From: Actinomycetes bacterium
GTDB taxonomy: Bacteria; Actinomycetota; Actinomycetes; Propionibacteriales; Propionibacteriaceae
Assembly: GCA_023412435.1 (NCBI GenBank)
Contig: JAEYNS010000176.1
Location: 1-15,861 of the forward strand
Length of the DNA: 15,861 nucleotides
Direction of reading: 5' to 3'
A model generated the notes under the pieces. The model made no database searches, was not told where the DNA came from, and was given only the letters and a program-made list of their open reading frames with translations. Below are positions 14,857 through 15,861 of the stretch, piece by piece (position 1 is the first letter of the stretch; each line of letters starts with the position of its first letter). Made by a program: the position numbers and the translations under genes.

Positions 14857-15570
14857 GTGACCCGAGCCCAGCCGGCGCAGCAGGCGCCCCCCAAGCAGCG
14901 CCTCCGGGTGCGCTATGCCAAGCGGGGCAGGGCGCGGTTCGCCTCGCACCGCGACATCGGACGTGCGCTGGAGAGGGCGCTGCGCCGGGCCGGCATCCCG
15001 ATGGCGTTCTCGTCCGGCTTCTCGCCGCACCCGCGGATCTCGTACGCCGGTGCCAGCCCGACCGGGGCGGCCAGCGAGTCGGAGTACCTCGAACTCGGCC
15101 TCGCCGAGGAGGTGGCACCGGAACGGGTGCGGGAGCTCCTCAACGAGGCGCTGCCCGAGGGGCTGGAGGTGGTCGCCGTCGCCGAGTCGGACGGACGACC
15201 GCTCGCCGACCTGCTCACCACGTCCTGCTGGCGACTCGACGTGCCGGGGATCACCGCGGCCGGTGCCGAGCAGGCGGTGGCCGCCCTGCTGGCCCAGCCG
15301 CACCACACCGTGGAGCGGATGACCAAGACCGGGATGCGGTCCTTCGACGTCAGGGCCGCCATCCTCCGGCTGCGGGTGGAGGGGGAGGGTCTGCTCGAAC
15401 TGGTGTCAGCGATCGGCACCCCGCTGGTACGTCCCGACGACGTGATCACCGCGCTGAGCGCCGTCAGCGCCGGGTTCAGGCCGAGTGGTCCGCCGGTGTT
15501 CACCCGGTTGGCGCAGGGAGGCTTCGACGGCACCCGGGTGGTCGATCCGGTACCCGCCGCGTCGGCCTGA
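14857..15570 (+). CDS. TIGR03936/DUF2344 family radical SAM-linked protein
   Basis: A 237-residue protein matching the DUF2344 family, the dedicated companion of TIGR03960 radical SAM proteins (the two are fused in some bacteria). Conserved blocks are RLRVRYAKRGRARFASHRDI (15-34), GIPMAFSSGFSPHPRISYAGASPTGAASESEYLEL (46-80), LPEGLEV, and the C-terminal half ending VFTRLAQGGFDG. The basic N-terminal block and the SGFSPHPR loop look suited to nucleic acid or Fe-S partner contact, but the function is unknown. The start is GTG at 14857 because it leads directly into the family N-terminus and lies 7 bases after a -10 box. The partner gene is upstream beyond sulP; the next gene downstream is probably rne. 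Confidence 0.9.
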   Translation: MTRAQPAQQAPPKQRLRVRYAKRGRARFASHRDIGRALERALRRAGIPMAFSSGFSPHPRISYAGASPTGAASESEYLELGLAEEVAPERVRELLNEALPEGLEVVAVAESDGRPLADLLTTSCWRLDVPGITAAGAEQAVAALLAQPHHTVERMTKTGMRSFDVRAAILRLRVEGEGLLELVSAIGTPLVRPDDVITALSAVSAGFRPSGPPVFTRLAQGGFDGTRVVDPVPAASA

Positions 15571-15589
15571 AAGATCACGCTCAGATAAC

Positions 15590-15619
15590 GGACACGGGCG
15601 CGCGGAGCCGTCCTTTTCT
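15590..15619 (+). terminator. Rho-independent-like terminator after the DUF2344 gene
   Basis: The arms GGA-ca-CGG (15590-15597) and CCG-TCC (15608-15613) give six pairs with a two-base bulge around a GC-rich loop, followed immediately by TTTTCT (15614-15619). It is the only hairpin in the window I found directly followed by a T run. It starts 20 bases after the stop. Confidence 0.45.
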
Positions 15620-15628
15620 GGCCTGCTG

Positions 15629-15637
15629 TGGAATAAT
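15629..15637 (+). promoter_or_regulatory. Extended -10 promoter for the downstream (rne-like) gene
   Basis: TGG followed by AATAAT (15632-15637) matches an extended -10 element, five of six bases agreeing with TATAAT in very GC-rich DNA. Transcription would begin near 15644, giving a leader of about 195 bases. No convincing -35 is visible, as is common with extended -10 promoters. Confidence 0.5.
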
Positions 15638-15661
15638 GCCTCCAGGCAGGGACTTCGCCCC

Positions 15662-15697
15662 ATGAGGTTCCTCCCGCGAGTGCAGCGGCCGAGGTGA
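15662..15697 (+). other. Possible 11-codon leader ORF
   Basis: ATG at 15662 opens MRFLPRVQRPR and ends with TGA at 15695-15697. AGGGA (15648-15652) lies 9 bases before it and the ORF is inside the presumed rne leader. It is too short for coding evidence, and chance is a real alternative. Confidence 0.2.
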
Positions 15698-15782
15698 CAG
15701 CTCGATCGCCCGCATTGCCACACCGCGACGTGTCAACGACCGCGGGGGCGAGGCGGAGGCGCACCCGCCCTCAACAGGCTTT

Positions 15783-15832
15783 ACTGCTGCGGCAGTTGAC
15801 GTTGCGGCACCTACGGGTGGCCGCTGAAGGAG
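15783..15832 (+). promoter_or_regulatory. Structured 5' leader next to the ribosome binding site of the rne-like gene
   Basis: Two hairpins stand in a row. The first is ACTGC-TGCG-GCAGT (15783-15796). The second pairs GCGGCACC (15804-15811) with GGT-g-GCCGC (15816-15824, one bulged G) around a TACG loop closed by C-G, which is the very stable C(UACG)G tetraloop class in RNA. The Shine-Dalgarno GAAGGAG (15826-15832) begins one base after the second stem and is 6 bases from the ATG. The placement suggests control of translation or of RNase cleavage. Confidence 0.5.
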
Positions 15833-15838
15833 CGCACC

Positions 15839-15861
15839 ATGCTCGGTGACGACACCACCCC
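15839..15861 (+). CDS. Start of a gene, probably ribonuclease E/G
   Basis: An ATG at 15839, 6 bases after the strong Shine-Dalgarno GAAGGAG, opens MLGDDTT and runs off the window. Seven residues cannot identify a protein. In many actinobacteria the gene after a DUF2344/TIGR03936 gene is rne/rng, followed by rplU, rpmA and obg, so ribonuclease E/G is the best guess by synteny. An acidic, Thr-rich beginning is compatible with the disordered N-terminal extension of actinobacterial RNase E, but this is weak. Confidence 0.6.

Noticed and set aside
12121..15306. A 1061-codon open frame on the minus strand
   Set aside because: It lies antisense to three well-supported genes, is low-complexity in composition (Gly, Arg, His, Gln, Asp) and crosses gene boundaries. 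Long antisense frames are expected at this GC content.
12858..15665. A 935-codon plus-strand frame overlapping the radical SAM, sulP and DUF2344 genes
   Set aside because: It is in another frame of genes with clear homology and has an Arg/Gly-rich shadow composition.

Overview
The window is GC-rich bacterial DNA. Gene content, gene order and promoter style point to a high-GC actinobacterium, most likely near the Propionibacteriales/Propionibacteriaceae; that placement is inferred from synteny and not tested. Almost all of it is ordinary chromosomal housekeeping DNA. I see no insertion sequence, phage gene, CRISPR array, tRNA or rRNA.

Layout. (1) 1-588: the end of clpX. (2) 674-1396 (-): a LuxR/GerE-type regulator, divergent from ptsH-ptsI (1612-3574), the general phosphotransferase proteins HPr and Enzyme I. 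(3) 3596-6654 (-): valS, of the archaeal-like ValRS type, translationally coupled by a 4-base overlap to a small septum-formation-family lipoprotein gene. (4) A 212-base divergent gap (6655-6866) containing a 21-bp tandem repeat array. (5) 6867-10781 (+): folC, a DUF4233 membrane protein, ndk, a CPBP-family membrane protease and a uridine-kinase-like P-loop kinase. (6) A 292-base gap (10782-11073) built mostly of repeats: two copies of a long inverted-repeat element flanking two degenerate 21-bp repeats. (7) 11074-15570 (+): a TIGR03960-type radical SAM protein, a SulP anion transporter, and the DUF2344/TIGR03936 partner of the radical SAM protein. (8) 15571-15861: a terminator-like hairpin, a promoter-like site, a structured leader and the first seven codons of a gene that synteny suggests is rne (ribonuclease E/G).

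No single undescribed system stands out as a gene cassette. The more unusual signals are non-coding. A TAnnnT -10 box sits 6-9 bases before the start codon of folC, valS, ndk, the radical SAM gene, sulP and the DUF2344 gene, and before an 11-codon ORF leading into the kinase, which predicts leaderless or nearly leaderless mRNAs. Two repeat families occupy two intergenic gaps. The presumed rne leader carries a hairpin with a C(UACG)G loop directly against the Shine-Dalgarno site. At gene level, the oddities are a sulP gene lying between two usually adjacent genes and the archaeal-like ValRS.

Functionally the neighbourhood covers protein quality control (clpX), sugar phosphotransfer (ptsHI), translation (valS), folate and nucleotide metabolism (folC, ndk, kinase), anion transport (sulP) and probable RNA metabolism (radical SAM pair, rne).
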